DNA of 64,000 bases from Symbiodinium natans (GCA_905221605.1 CAJNDS010002168.1:1210931-1274930); one strand, 5' to 3'. Shown: positions 20,301 through 28,427, counted from the stretch's first letter. Notes: generated by a model not told the origin, from the letters alone. Made by a program: numbers and translations.

Positions 20301-23300
20301 TGTCGACACCCATCTTGAATGTCACTGCATCCACATTCTTGTCCTGAGGAACCATTCCAATCATCGCAAGCATCGGTTGGAGTGACGTACTCATCGCTTC
20401 TCTCGGCTGCGCCCAGGTGTCCGGTACGTTGAACCCCAAGTCATTCAAGGCCTCTTTGGAATCCAGACCAAGGTTACTTGTCCTGGGTGTATACAATGTA
20501 ACCACCAACCTTCTTCCCTTCCAGGGTTCTGTTTGGTGATATTGTCGTGGTCCAAAGCAGATCGGCTCACCTGGTTGTAGTTCTCGAACACGGCCACGCC
20601 TCCACTCTCCAGATGGTACCTTCCTCCATTCGTCATCCAAGGTGAACTCCTGTGGCATTGATTCCACCCAAACTCCACCTCCTTCGCAGAAATCCAAAGG
20701 AACCAAAACGTTTTCCCGATGTGGATCGTTGTGACTATCCCGGTGCATCCCCATTCCAGCATCATCCGCCACGATCAATGAGGTGAAGTTATTGTGGCCC
20801 GTATACACGGAGATGGCCTTGGTGAAATACAGGGTTGTCCACGGATTCATTCTGGTAGATGTCAACATTCCGGCTACTCCACCATGGGTAAATTGGCCTG
20901 TTTTCCACACATGCCCCTGTTCTCCATGTACCTCGCTTCTTCGGATTCTGGACGCTGGGGGTAGTAGAGGTCGTAGATGTTCCCATAGGGTCTTCATATC
21001 CTTCAGCTCAAACTTTTCTCCTTCCAGGTACTCCTTGGCTAGTTGCTCCACTGGGTCACAAGGCTGTTGGATACTGGCAAGGGTTGTTTTCCCCTTAACT
21101 CGACGTTCAGGTTCAGGCCAGTGTGCTTCCAATGGTGGCGGTTGGTGAATTTTGTCGCTATCCACCAAATACGGCCTGAAGTGCACGCTCGTGATGTACT
21201 TGCCATTATCCAAGCGAACTACCCGTCCTTGGTGTACATCGCTTGAATATCCCACGAACTTGCCTTCCACCCATCGTTCGTCCAGGTCGTAGGATCCACC
21301 AGTTCCAAAGGTCTTCCCCTTCACGAAGGTGGTCGTGCCGAAGGTGAGATCCTTGTCCTCCCGTCGACCCAGAGCAAGGTCACGCTGTCGTTTTGCAGCA
21401 AAACAAGCCGCTAATGGCCAGCATGTTCGTGGCAGCCCCGAACTTCTGAGGAGTGTCCGGCAGCGTGTTTTCAGTCTCTTCACCAGGGCTTCAGCTCTTC
21501 CATTCTGTCGAGGCTGCTGCGACTCTGCCGTTGTTACCAGGACATCTCTTTCAGATAGCCATGCTCTCAAAGGATGACCTTGAAGTTCACGACCCCTATC
21601 CGAATGCACCCTAGTCAGCGGTAGCCCATCCTGCCTCAGCTCCAGGTAGATGTCACGGATCTTTTCAAAGACTTCTCGACCCGTTCTGGTTTTCATTGGC
21701 TTCACAAAGTCCAGGGTCTGGTACTCGATGTCGTCGCCGATGTGCTGGTAGATCATTCTGAATCGTTCATTCAGCTCCCTCTGATGTTCGTCCATTGGTT
21801 CATCTTTCGGCAGTTGTGTCGGTATCTCCTCCATCGGGTCGTCGTCATCCACCCCAAGCCCTAAATCCTCCAAAGGGTCGTCATCCTTTGGCTCTTCGAA
21901 CTCCGTGTTGGCTCGCTTGCCTTCCGTGGACGGCTCCAAGCGAGGATGGCAGTATGCTCCCACCAGGAGATACCTGTAGTGCTGGGCATCTGCGGTTTCA
22001 CCCTTGACTCTGAAGGGTCCTGCGATGTCTACACTCAAGGAATATGCTGAAGGTGACAAGCATCGCCGGTGGGCCCTTCCGGTAGCCGCTGTTGCCACAC
22101 AGGTTTTGCACCTGCGATCGTAGGGAACGTGCCCCGCTCGGACATGGTCCTCCCAATGCTTGATCTCCTTCTCAGTCATCTCCTGGGGTTTCATCATTCT
22201 CGCCAACTGCCTCCAAGATATCCCTCTTCCACTATTGGTTCTCCAAAGCTTCATGCCCTTGTAGATCTCCTCCTTCAGAGCTGTTGACCAAGTTGATGGC
22301 GGCCTTCCTATGGCATTCTGTTCCTCCTCCCAGCGCTCAGGGTTAATGACATGTCCCTCCACGTCCAGGTTGGTCGCAAGGGTGTAGGGAAGTTGTCCCT
22401 CATCAGGATTCATCTCGATGGCCATAAGCCCGAATGTCTCCCGGATCTTAGTCCATGCCATATCCTTCCAGAAACTTCCGGTACCTGGCTGTTCCATCGC
22501 CACGAAGGTCGGTCGCACCCCATGAAACTTTGAACCTCGTTGGCCCACAATCCAGACCAGCCAGAACATCTTCATGAGAAGCTCACTGTTGTCTCCTTGT
22601 CGGGGAGGGCCTCCATATAGTCCCTCCAATTGACCTCGTGCTGCCGCCCACAGGAGTGTCTTCATGACCGCCGGATTGTTCATCAGGTTGAACCCCTTGG
22701 ACTTCACGATGTCAATCTTCAACGAGAACAAAGCATCGCTTTCCACCTCCCGACCATTATCCATTCCACTGAACAGGTGCACCATCCATCTGGAGTTCAT
22801 CATGGCTCGTCGGTTGGCCCGGTTCATTGGCAAACCCCTCATCATCTTAGCGCCCTCCCGGTCTGAGAAGTCGTAGTCGTTGGATCCAACCATCTTCAAG
22901 ATCTCCGTCTCGGTGCATGGGCCTAATGGGAAATCCGGGTCCAACATTGCCCTCCTCAAAGATTGGCGGGACCCCGTTTGTATGAACTCGTCCAGGTGTT
23001 CCTCCCAGGTGACGCCCTCTGGGTTAGGCTGCATCATTGCCACCGTGCCCTCCAAGGTCTGGCGTTGTAACCGTTTGAGCTCGGCCTCCTCCAACTCGCC
23101 GATCAAGTCTAAGGCCTCCGTTTCCCGCAAGACAGGACAATTTCCCACGAGCTTGGTAGGTAGGAGGCCATACTCCGGGTGGAAAACCTGGAAAACCTGG
23201 AGGCCCCTTTTCCGGTTCCACTGAAGACTACACCCCAGGGATTGTACTAGGCTTCCAAGAGGGACTATAGTGCCTGTTTCGCCCTCCATAGTCTCTGGCA

Positions 23301-26300
23301 GCAATGTTCCCGAGACCGTTTGTCTGAGCCTCACCACACGACCATCTGCTAGCTGCACTGAGACCCTTGTCGACCGTCGAATCTCATCTTCCGACTTTGC
23401 CGCTCTGAAAGCATGCGTGGCTCCACTGTCCAGTAAAGCCACACCCTCCTTGTCCAGGCCCTGACTCTTCAAGAAGAGGTTCACCGAGGCAATGGATTCA
23501 TCCGTTTGGACTTGAAGTGGTGCTAACCTACGGATCTTCGCCAGGAATTGTTCAGCCAAATCCCTGATCTCTGCAGTTTGAGACGGTGGTGGATCCTGGA
23601 AGAGGACGGTCGAAGCTGCCGAGGAGGATCCTGAGGAGGTGGTTGCCGTCGTTCCCATAGAGGCTGGGACTGATTGAGGTTGGTTGGCTCCCAACTCAGG
23701 TTGTTCTTGTAGAGGTAAGGGAGGCTGTTGGCTCGAGGTTGTCATCGCTGCCATCGGAGGTGGTGAAGTTGGCTTTTCCCCAGGTTGCCGTGGTCCAGAC
23801 TTGTTGTTGCCCTGCTTGACAGGACACTCCGACTGGCGATGATTCTTCGACCCACAACTCCAACATCTTGAGCGTTTGTCTTCCTTTGAAGCGAAAGCAT
23901 GTGAGAACTTACATGCCGTTCCACGACGACACCCCTCTGTCCCATTCCAGAACTTGCACGGCGCCTTCTGACCCTTCGATGGACTTCCCGTCGGACTCGC
24001 TGGATTCGGCTCCGTCGTAATTCCCTTCAACCTTGGCTGCTCTCCACGAGTCAACGGGATCACCTGCTGGAGCTCTGCCAAAAGGTGGTCCGAGTAGGTT
24101 AGGACTGAGGTCAACACGGGCCTGTATGGTAGCTGAAGTTCTTGCTTCGCCATGTTCAGCTTGAAAGCCATATCCTTATTCGCCTCCACGATCTTCTTGG
24201 CAGCTCCATCAATGGCCATCAAGAGAACTGAACCATCTGGCAAGCTCACCCCCATCTCTCCCGCCCTTGTGACCAACTTCTTCCACTTCCTCAGCGCGGT
24301 TATCAACTCCAGTGGACTATCGGAGGTAGGAATGAACTCCAGCTGTCGTATCAGTGATGCCCTCTCCGATGTGCCTCCTGGTGCATAGATCGTGTACAGC
24401 TTGAACACACAGTCCTTCGCCTTGTCGATCCGCAGCATCATGATCTCGGCCTTGATCTGTGGAGGCATCGCCTGAAGCAGGAGCCCCATCACCCTTTTCT
24501 CCAACCTGAGCCATTTTACATCGTCCACGAACTCGTTGTCATTGGCCCTGATCTTCAGTCTTTGGAGAGGAGTCTCGGTCTGGTAGGCCTGGTACGCTTG
24601 GATTGCCAGGTTCGTCACTGCCTCCCACCAGCTGCCAGCCTTATCGGTAAGGGATCCAATCAACTGGCCCGTCTCATACATCCATTCCAAGAAGGCCACA
24701 GCGCTGGTATCCACATAGGCCTCTGGCATCTTCGGCAACTCAATCGTCCCTTTCAAGAGTTCAGGATCTTGGCCTTCCTTCTTCATCTGTAGAAGCTGTA
24801 GTTGTTGGATTCCGTGAGCCAACAACTGCAGCGGATCACCTTCCTTCTTTCCACCACTGGCCGCATCACTACGACCATCATCACGAACACCATCCCCTTC
24901 AGGTCGAATGTTCCCCTTGACGCTCTCATTCTCGGCCATCTGCAGAACTTGTTCTCCTGGAGGATGATGGACCAGTGGGTTGGTTGGCTTCCCTGTACTG
25001 GTTTGTGTAGCACCACCGCCCAATTCACCACTGGGCAACTCAAACGAAACCCTCCTTTCCTGACCATCACCATCTCTACGATAGGCTTCTAAACCAGGCG
25101 GGGCTGAAGATGCGGTTGCCGCTGAAGATACCACCACCTCAGGTTCAGGGTCCCTTTGACGAAGTTGTCGAACATCCCCACTCATCCTTTGAGTTGTTGG
25201 AGTCTCATTTGCCCCAAGCCCAAAGCGATCTCCTCGTAGTTCTGCTGTACGACCAACCCCATCTCCCTGTAGCTGAGGAGTGGCTTGAAGGAGCTCCTGG
25301 AGAACTTGACGAAGGCCATCGTTCTCCTCCTGGAGCTGTTGGACCCTTTGGTCCCTTCCTTGAAGTGCCAGCTGCACCTGCTTTCGGACCTCCTCCTGAA
25401 CCGCTTCCGGTGACACCGAATCACCTGATGACTGGCTCGGAGCACCAGTCGGTCCTGATTGAATCAACGATGTTCGCTGCGTCCACTCACTCATGGCTTG
25501 GCGTGTCATTGGATCGAGCAGTGATCCAGTAGGTCCAGAGGGTTCTGCGTGTGGAGTCTGTTGAGAATACCACGATGCCGGCGAGCTCATAGGTGTAGTT
25601 CTCGTTCTAACGATCTGAGCAGTTTCCCTCATAGGTTCCACCACCCGTCTTCGGAACAGTCCACGTAGTCGCTCGTGCCACACCATATGCTCTTCACTCA
25701 CTTCCTCTGGTAATCGCTCTCCACCTTCTGGATCGTAGCCCACCATCTGGACCATTCTCCTTGCTCTCAACTGGACAGCTGAAACCAAAGCACTCCTCTG
25801 TTCATCCAACTGAGCCATTGCTTGCAAAGTCCCAGGATGATGTTGCGCCCCATGGGGAATCATCGCCAAGGACCGGGGATCATCCTCAACCTCCTGGCTG
25901 TTATCCACCAAGCGGAGCTGTGGTGCTACAGGTAGCTGACGCTGTTCAGTTGCTTGAGTCGGTCGATCCGATGGGGCCGAGACGTGGGTCACCTGTTGCT
26001 GAGCCTCAGCTGATGAACCTTGAACTGGTAGCTGCGGAGAAAATGCTCTTGGCGCTGTTGCTGGATGCTGCTGAACCAACCCTAAACCTGAGCTAACCCT
26101 CGTAGGATCGTGCGTACTCGCGTCCAGTCCGGTTGTCGTCGCTCCAGGTCCGGTTAACGTTGGTTGTTCATCCATACGGCCAGAAACACCCACTCCACTT
26201 GGCTGCACACCGTTCATCATTGGTACCATCTGTTGCTGATCGGCCCTGCCAGGATTCAGGGTACCATAGTTCGCCAGCCCACTTGCTGTTCCCATAGTGC

Positions 26301-26418
26301 CAGCTGAACGTCCAGGTCCTTGTGTTCCTTGCTCGCCCTCCGCCTGTGGCATCATTGGGCTCATAACCTGTTCGGTTGGATACCGGTGGTTATGTGATGC
26401 AGAGGGAATCGAAGCCAT
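17314..26418 (-). CDS. gag-pol polyprotein of copia-type retrotransposon
   Basis: An uninterrupted frame of about 3034 residues from the ATG at 26418 (inside the 5' LTR) to TGA at 17314; a second ATG at 26364 lies in the primer-binding site. Order: Pro/Gln-rich N-terminus; coiled coil near 340-380; gag core about 560-780; CCCH finger C821-C830-C836-H840; CCHC knuckle C852-C855-H860-C865; protease DSGA at D997; integrase zinc region H1421/H1425/H1430...C1437-C1440; integrase core D1464, D1607, E1643 (the last two separated by exactly 35 residues, with an acidic insert between the first two); oxygenase-like domain H1892-x-D1894...H1961...R1969/R1970; coiled coil about 2046-2196; RT with TDITGAF (D2286) and YVDD (D2392-D2393); four 12-residue repeats; RNase H D2643, E2684, D2717; hydrophobic segments about 2803-2820 and 2839-2862; Cys/His tail C2996 to C3021. 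No frameshift separates gag and pol, as in copia. Roles follow from family knowledge; the oxygenase and tail functions are inferred. Confidence 0.95.
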   Translation of the reverse strand: MASIPSASHNHRYPTEQVMSPMMPQAEGEQGTQGPGRSAGTMGTASGLANYGTLNPGRADQQQMVPMMNGVQPSGVGVSGRMDEQPTLTGPGATTTGLDASTHDPTRVSSGLGLVQQHPATAPRAFSPQLPVQGSSAEAQQQVTHVSAPSDRPTQATEQRQLPVAPQLRLVDNSQEVEDDPRSLAMIPHGAQHHPGTLQAMAQLDEQRSALVSAVQLRARRMVQMVGYDPEGGERLPEEVSEEHMVWHERLRGLFRRRVVEPMRETAQIVRTRTTPMSSPASWYSQQTPHAEPSGPTGSLLDPMTRQAMSEWTQRTSLIQSGPTGAPSQSSGDSVSPEAVQEEVRKQVQLALQGRDQRVQQLQEENDGLRQVLQELLQATPQLQGDGVGRTAELRGDRFGLGANETPTTQRMSGDVRQLRQRDPEPEVVVSSAATASSAPPGLEAYRRDGDGQERRVSFELPSGELGGGATQTSTGKPTNPLVHHPPGEQVLQMAENESVKGNIRPEGDGVRDDGRSDAASGGKKEGDPLQLLAHGIQQLQLLQMKKEGQDPELLKGTIELPKMPEAYVDTSAVAFLEWMYETGQLIGSLTDKAGSWWEAVTNLAIQAYQAYQTETPLQRLKIRANDNEFVDDVKWLRLEKRVMGLLLQAMPPQIKAEIMMLRIDKAKDCVFKLYTIYAPGGTSERASLIRQLEFIPTSDSPLELITALRKWKKLVTRAGEMGVSLPDGSVLLMAIDGAAKKIVEANKDMAFKLNMAKQELQLPYRPVLTSVLTYSDHLLAELQQVIPLTRGEQPRLKGITTEPNPASPTGSPSKGQKAPCKFWNGTEGCRRGTACKFSHAFASKEDKRSRCWSCGSKNHRQSECPVKQGNNKSGPRQPGEKPTSPPPMAAMTTSSQQPPLPLQEQPELGANQPQSVPASMGTTATTSSGSSSAASTVLFQDPPPSQTAEIRDLAEQFLAKIRRLAPLQVQTDESIASVNLFLKSQGLDKEGVALLDSGATHAFRAAKSEDEIRRSTRVSVQLADGRVVRLRQTVSGTLLPETMEGETGTIVPLGSLVQSLGCSLQWNRKRGLQVFQVFHPEYGLLPTKLVGNCPVLRETEALDLIGELEEAELKRLQRQTLEGTVAMMQPNPEGVTWEEHLDEFIQTGSRQSLRRAMLDPDFPLGPCTETEILKMVGSNDYDFSDREGAKMMRGLPMNRANRRAMMNSRWMVHLFSGMDNGREVESDALFSLKIDIVKSKGFNLMNNPAVMKTLLWAAARGQLEGLYGGPPRQGDNSELLMKMFWLVWIVGQRGSKFHGVRPTFVAMEQPGTGSFWKDMAWTKIRETFGLMAIEMNPDEGQLPYTLATNLDVEGHVINPERWEEEQNAIGRPPSTWSTALKEEIYKGMKLWRTNSGRGISWRQLARMMKPQEMTEKEIKHWEDHVRAGHVPYDRRCKTCVATAATGRAHRRCLSPSAYSLSVDIAGPFRVKGETADAQHYRYLLVGAYCHPRLEPSTEGKRANTEFEEPKDDDPLEDLGLGVDDDDPMEEIPTQLPKDEPMDEHQRELNERFRMIYQHIGDDIEYQTLDFVKPMKTRTGREVFEKIRDIYLELRQDGLPLTRVHSDRGRELQGHPLRAWLSERDVLVTTAESQQPRQNGRAEALVKRLKTRCRTLLRSSGLPRTCWPLAACFAAKRQRDLALGRREDKDLTFGTTTFVKGKTFGTGGSYDLDERWVEGKFVGYSSDVHQGRVVRLDNGKYITSVHFRPYLVDSDKIHQPPPLEAHWPEPERRVKGKTTLASIQQPCDPVEQLAKEYLEGEKFELKDMKTLWEHLRPLLPPASRIRRSEVHGEQGHVWKTGQFTHGGVAGMLTSTRMNPWTTLYFTKAISVYTGHNNFTSLIVADDAGMGMHRDSHNDPHRENVLVPLDFCEGGGVWVESMPQEFTLDDEWRKVPSGEWRRGRVRELQPGEPICFGPRQYHQTEPWKGRRLVVTLYTPRTSNLGLDSKEALNDLGFNVPDTWAQPREAMSTSLQPMLAMIGMVPQDKNVDAVTFKMGVDKEEVPSEIQLALEEIDNLQEEVIERLQQRSAWLEDFLAEEEILREELAIVNQEAMEEAKQLRQTLRDMLEDSNSRINVARDNVQKVFLKVANLTAENKVADVEEHLNNLKEDLKVTLDVPLEQVKQNLEKWMEAIGKELQNLEKNTGALERISMDEARRLEGEGRLRLVPGKMVFTIKPVNEPRPTSSSPMAPRWKRKARMVICGNRIDLEHDHVKDLLYASGATAESLRVALCIATLAGWRAGSTDITGAFLLAIWPSDKPSYGVLAPKILQQGGFITSEEIFLVKRPLYGLRESPALWASYRTDVLRTLRIQHHKGQLRLKQLRSDSEMWLIILEEESGDTLYGIIVTYVDDLLYLGKAETVDLVHGWISKQWPCAQLEYANQPGGIRYLGMELRQYEDGTFSLGQAGYVENLVRSYGLCEDAVAGLPCPKEWICDTDITKDEENFSEEELRRSQKMTGECLWLSCRTRPDILYVTNFMSSMVSKQPCLVYRTGLKVLAYLNATAGLKLRVDGRSPKSKQILGDHQSPKSEQIRGDHQSPKSEQIRGDHQSPKSVQIRGDYQSMTSPSSSSSNSKNNKHPEATAAGGNHRCGFGVTLVGFSDASFAPFGGRSFGASTIVIGRSPVAWKASRQPMVSMSVCEAELMESATCALLLESVGAILEEICSAPVPRELRIDNSAAGSILNGAPGSWRTRHLRIRHAYVIDRVASHDLTVKHIPGDLQLADLPTKLHPKARLMELLRLWAMFGIPELDRMHAAEDLRLCYLVLAMIAIKSIGVEARQTGTSPYEKEPLATTGTMELILLLSMSCVVAVACWELAKWSGTWCWNKFFGTKRDRKIKRLRQLAQLAAEAEVEKVFERTNDDADKAVQDLVSGAMSVAMSSTTSTTRTTRRSVAIQTLPWEPEERIVHVPQVRERIVHVPEVRERTVRVEVPVADDRYERSEQIYMTESGLGTCHTSPTCQGFRLATSRVRTIQLCNFCSRTRPLFVKNRDG
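18609..18752 (-). repeat. 36-bp in-frame minisatellite inside pol
   Basis: Four copies of 36 bases encode the 12-residue unit SPKSEQIRGDHQ between RT and RNase H. The repeat keeps the frame. Copies differ at a few sites, so it is a modest recent expansion in a linker. Confidence 0.9.
26357..26368 (-). promoter_or_regulatory. primer-binding site, internal initiator tRNA-Met type
   Basis: Immediately inside the 5' LTR the minus strand reads GGTTATGAGCCC. Its complement GGGCTCATAACC has a CAT anticodon in a loop flanked by GGG/CCC, the hallmark of initiator tRNA anticodon stems. The site does not start with TGG, so ordinary 3'-end priming does not fit; Drosophila copia is known to prime with an anticodon-side tRNA-iMet fragment. 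Confidence 0.75.
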
Positions 26419-26649
26419 GGCATGAGATCGCAGCACTCCCAATTTTCAAGAACGCAACATCGAAAGTAAGATATGCTGTACATAGGACCCTTGCCTGTTA
26501 TGCCACTTGATCGCCTTCATTGCCTTCATAGCTTTCATGGCCTTCATGGCTTCATGGCCTTCATGGCCTTCAGGCTTCTTTACACGTGTGGCTCATTCGG
26601 ACCTGGTCCTCATAGCTGCAATGCGGTGGTGACATGTTGCACACCAACA
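26369..26649 (-). repeat. 5' LTR
   Basis: 281 bp, TG...CA, one mismatch to the left copy. The polyprotein's first ATG (26416-26418) lies about 50 bases from its inner end, so translation may begin within the R/U5 part of the LTR. Confidence 0.95.
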
Positions 26650-26654
26650 GGACC
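26650..26654. repeat. target site duplication, right
   Basis: GGACC directly after the right LTR, followed by CTAAACCC, so the insertion lies at the meeting point of a TTTAGGG unit and a CCCTAAA unit. Confidence 0.92.
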
Positions 26655-26667
26655 CTAAACCCTGAAC

Positions 26668-26747
26668 CAAGCACCGTGCAGCAGTCTTCGGAGCCAATTG
26701 TCTGCAAGTGGGGGGGCGGCTAGGCTGCCCAAAAGCTCCCGCAACAT
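26668..26747 (-). CDS. possible minus-strand exon
   Basis: On minus an ATG at 26747 opens a frame MLRELLGSLAAPPLADNWLR and RLLHGAW to a GT word at GCTTG|GTTCAGGG. The plus strand also has an acceptor-like GTGCAG here with a short open frame. The strand is undecided. Confidence 0.22.
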
Positions 26748-26815
26748 GTTTAGGGTTTAGGGTTTAGGGTTAGGGTTTAGGGCTAGTAGGACCGGGAGAA
26801 GGCCCTCTTTTGTTG

Positions 26816-26816
<1 letters not shown>

Positions 26817-26850
<34 letters not shown>
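26817..26850. repeat. poly-G run
   Basis: An uninterrupted G run of about 33 bases inside a sequence resembling the middle of fold-back family B (GGTTCCCTTACAA, AAAAGGGCACC). Confidence 0.9.
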
Positions 26851-26851
<1 letters not shown>

Positions 26852-26935
26852 GGGGTTCCCTTACAATCCCTTAAAACCAAAAAGGGCACCTTTTGCATTC
26901 CTAGGTGACTCCCGGGTCTAGTTTAGGGTTTAGTC

Positions 26936-27034
26936 TTGGGATGGTCCCCCTTATATAACAGTCCTTAATAGGGATTACCATACGGGGACTATAATCCCCA
27001 TTAAGGACTGCTAGCTCAAGGGGGAACATCCCGA
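26936..27034. mobile_element. fold-back element, family A (hAT-like MITE)
   Basis: TTGGGATGGTCC at the left and GGAACATCCCGA at the right are terminal inverted repeats; AACAGTCCTTAATAGGGATT and its complement continue the fold. The flanking 8-mers GTTTAGTC and GTTGAGTG match at six of eight positions, consistent with an old 8-bp target duplication. Confidence 0.65.
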
Positions 27035-27039
27035 GTTGA

Positions 27040-27420
27040 GTGCGTAGTGAGTCCGAATTTTCTGTTTGCAGGTGGACTGGTTGTAGCCCTGGAACCCAAA
27101 TAGAAGCAATCTCCCCAACCCCCTCCCCCGCTGAAACCAACCAGGCCAATGCGGCCAATGCCAACATATGTTGTTACCTCGGGCTACGCCCAGAACCTTG
27201 AGGTTCTGGCCATTTAGGCTTCTGACAACTGGGGATAGCCTCAATGGTTCGAATTCTCTCAGAAGGTCCGGGGGCCGTGCGGTTTCTATTTAGCTGTGCT
27301 TAGAGGTAGGGTCCGGGTAGTGAAGCCCAAAACCCGAAGCCCTAAACCCTAGCGCCTAAACCCAAAACCCACCCATGAATCCCTAAACCCTAAACCCTAA
27401 ACCCCTAAACCTGTTCTCCA
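27040..27420. other. stretch without a supported gene
   Basis: Unique sequence with minus-strand open frames (26901-27244) that overlap the fold-back element and lack splice support, then degenerate CCCTAAA before the next exon. Confidence 0.4.
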
Positions 27421-27421
27421 G

Positions 27422-27495
27422 GCTCCCAGCTCCGCGTGCTGCGGGGGTGATACTGTTCTGCCATGGCAACGCGGAGGATCTAGGGTGGCTTGGAG
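27422..27495 (+). CDS. candidate exon of an alpha/beta hydrolase
   Basis: The acceptor TTCTCCAG and donor TTGGAG|GTTTGG enclose one base plus 24 codons: LPAPRAAGVILFCHGNAEDL and GWLG. The block hydrophobic-x-HGNAEDLG is typical of the oxyanion/strand-turn region of ABHD17/ABHD13-like serine hydrolases. The nucleophile GxSxG exon was not found nearby. CCCTAAA units sit just before the acceptor. Family assignment rests on one motif recalled from known members. Confidence 0.5.
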
Positions 27496-27899
27496 GTTTG
27501 GGGGTTTGTCGGTTTGGGGTCGTGGGCTTGGAGGTTTGGGTTTTTGGGTAATGGGTTCGGGTATATGGCGCTGAGGGTCCAGGGTGTAACTTGGGTGCCC
27601 GGGGGGGGGGGGGGTTTCAAGTTTGAGGGAAGTGGTGGTTTGAGACCCCATGAGTCATCCAACCCCTAGCAGCCGCTTTACAGCAAAAGCCACAATTCTT
27701 CAATGACCTCACACCCAGAACTCTAAGGCCCGACCCTCAACCCTCTGACCAACATATAAACCCTAAACCCTACACATGCCTGTGAACCCTAAACCCTCAA
27801 CGCCTGCACAACCCCCACACTCTGAGCCACAAGCTTTCGACCCCGAGCCCTCAAGCCCTCAATGTGCCCTAAGCGCCCCAAGCAAAACCCTCAACACCC

Positions 27900-28170
27900 T
27901 ACAGTAAACCCTCAACCCTAGCCCTCAACCCCTCAACCCCTCAACCCCTCAGCCCTCAACCCCTCAACCCTCAGCCCTCAACCCTCAGCCCTCAGCCCTC
28001 AACCCTCAACCCTCAAGCCTCAACCCCTCTACTCTCAACCCTAGCCCTAAACCCTAAGCCTAAACCCTAAACCCTAAACCCTATAAACCCTAAACCCTAA
28101 ACCCTAAACCCTAAACCCTAAACCCTAAACCCTAAACCCTGAACCCTGAACCCTGAACCCTAAACCCTCA
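27900..28170. repeat. CCCTCAA/CCCTCAG then CCCTAAA array
   Basis: A block of CCTCAACC and CCCTCAG variants passes to clean CCCTAAA and CCCTGAA, ending in CCCTCAAG, a possible splice acceptor for the next exon. Confidence 0.9.
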
Positions 28171-28172
28171 AG

Positions 28173-28243
28173 CGAGCCATGGTGGAGCCGCTGCCTGCCC
28201 GGCAAACGCAGCTGCTGGAGGCCCTGGGGGAGGGGCGGTACAG
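28173..28243 (+). CDS. candidate exon, helical
   Basis: It lies between a CCCTCAAG acceptor and a TACAG|GTTTGG donor. It reads RAMVEPLPARQTQLLEALGE and GRY over 23 codons plus two bases. Strong G/C at third positions supports coding. The parent gene is unknown. Confidence 0.42.
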
Positions 28244-28254
28244 GTTTGGAGCAG

Positions 28255-28390
28255 AAAACCCTAAACCCTAAACCCTAAACCCTAAACTAAACCCTAAACC
28301 CTAAACCCTGAACCCTGAACCCTAAACCCTAAACCCAAAACCCTAAACCCTAAACCCCAAACCCTAAACCCTAAACCCAAAACCCTAGAA
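28255..28390. repeat. CCCTAAA array
   Basis: Degenerate CCCTAAA with CCCTGAA and CCCAAAA variants between two exon candidates. Confidence 0.85.
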
Positions 28391-28427
28391 GCCCTACACC
28401 CCGACCTCTCTGGGTTGTTCCCAACAG

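Larger units (their letters stand above)
16901..26649 (-). mobile_element. Ty1/copia-type LTR retrotransposon, complete
   Basis: A 9749-bp element on the minus strand, bounded by 281-bp direct LTRs with TG...CA ends and a 5-bp duplication GGACC. In element order it has the 5' LTR (26369-26649), a primer-binding site, one long gag-pol frame, a polypurine tract and the 3' LTR (16901-17181). The order protease, integrase, reverse transcriptase, RNase H places it in Ty1/copia (Pseudoviridae). The two LTRs differ at one position (A/G near 17157 and 26625) and the frame has no stop, so insertion is very recent and the copy may be active. Unusual parts are an oxygenase-like insert between integrase and RT and a membrane/Cys-rich C-terminus. 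Confidence 0.96.

Noticed and set aside
17800-26100. Plus-strand open frames of 60-165 codons opposite the polyprotein
   Set aside because: Shadow frames of the minus-strand gag-pol; no independent support.
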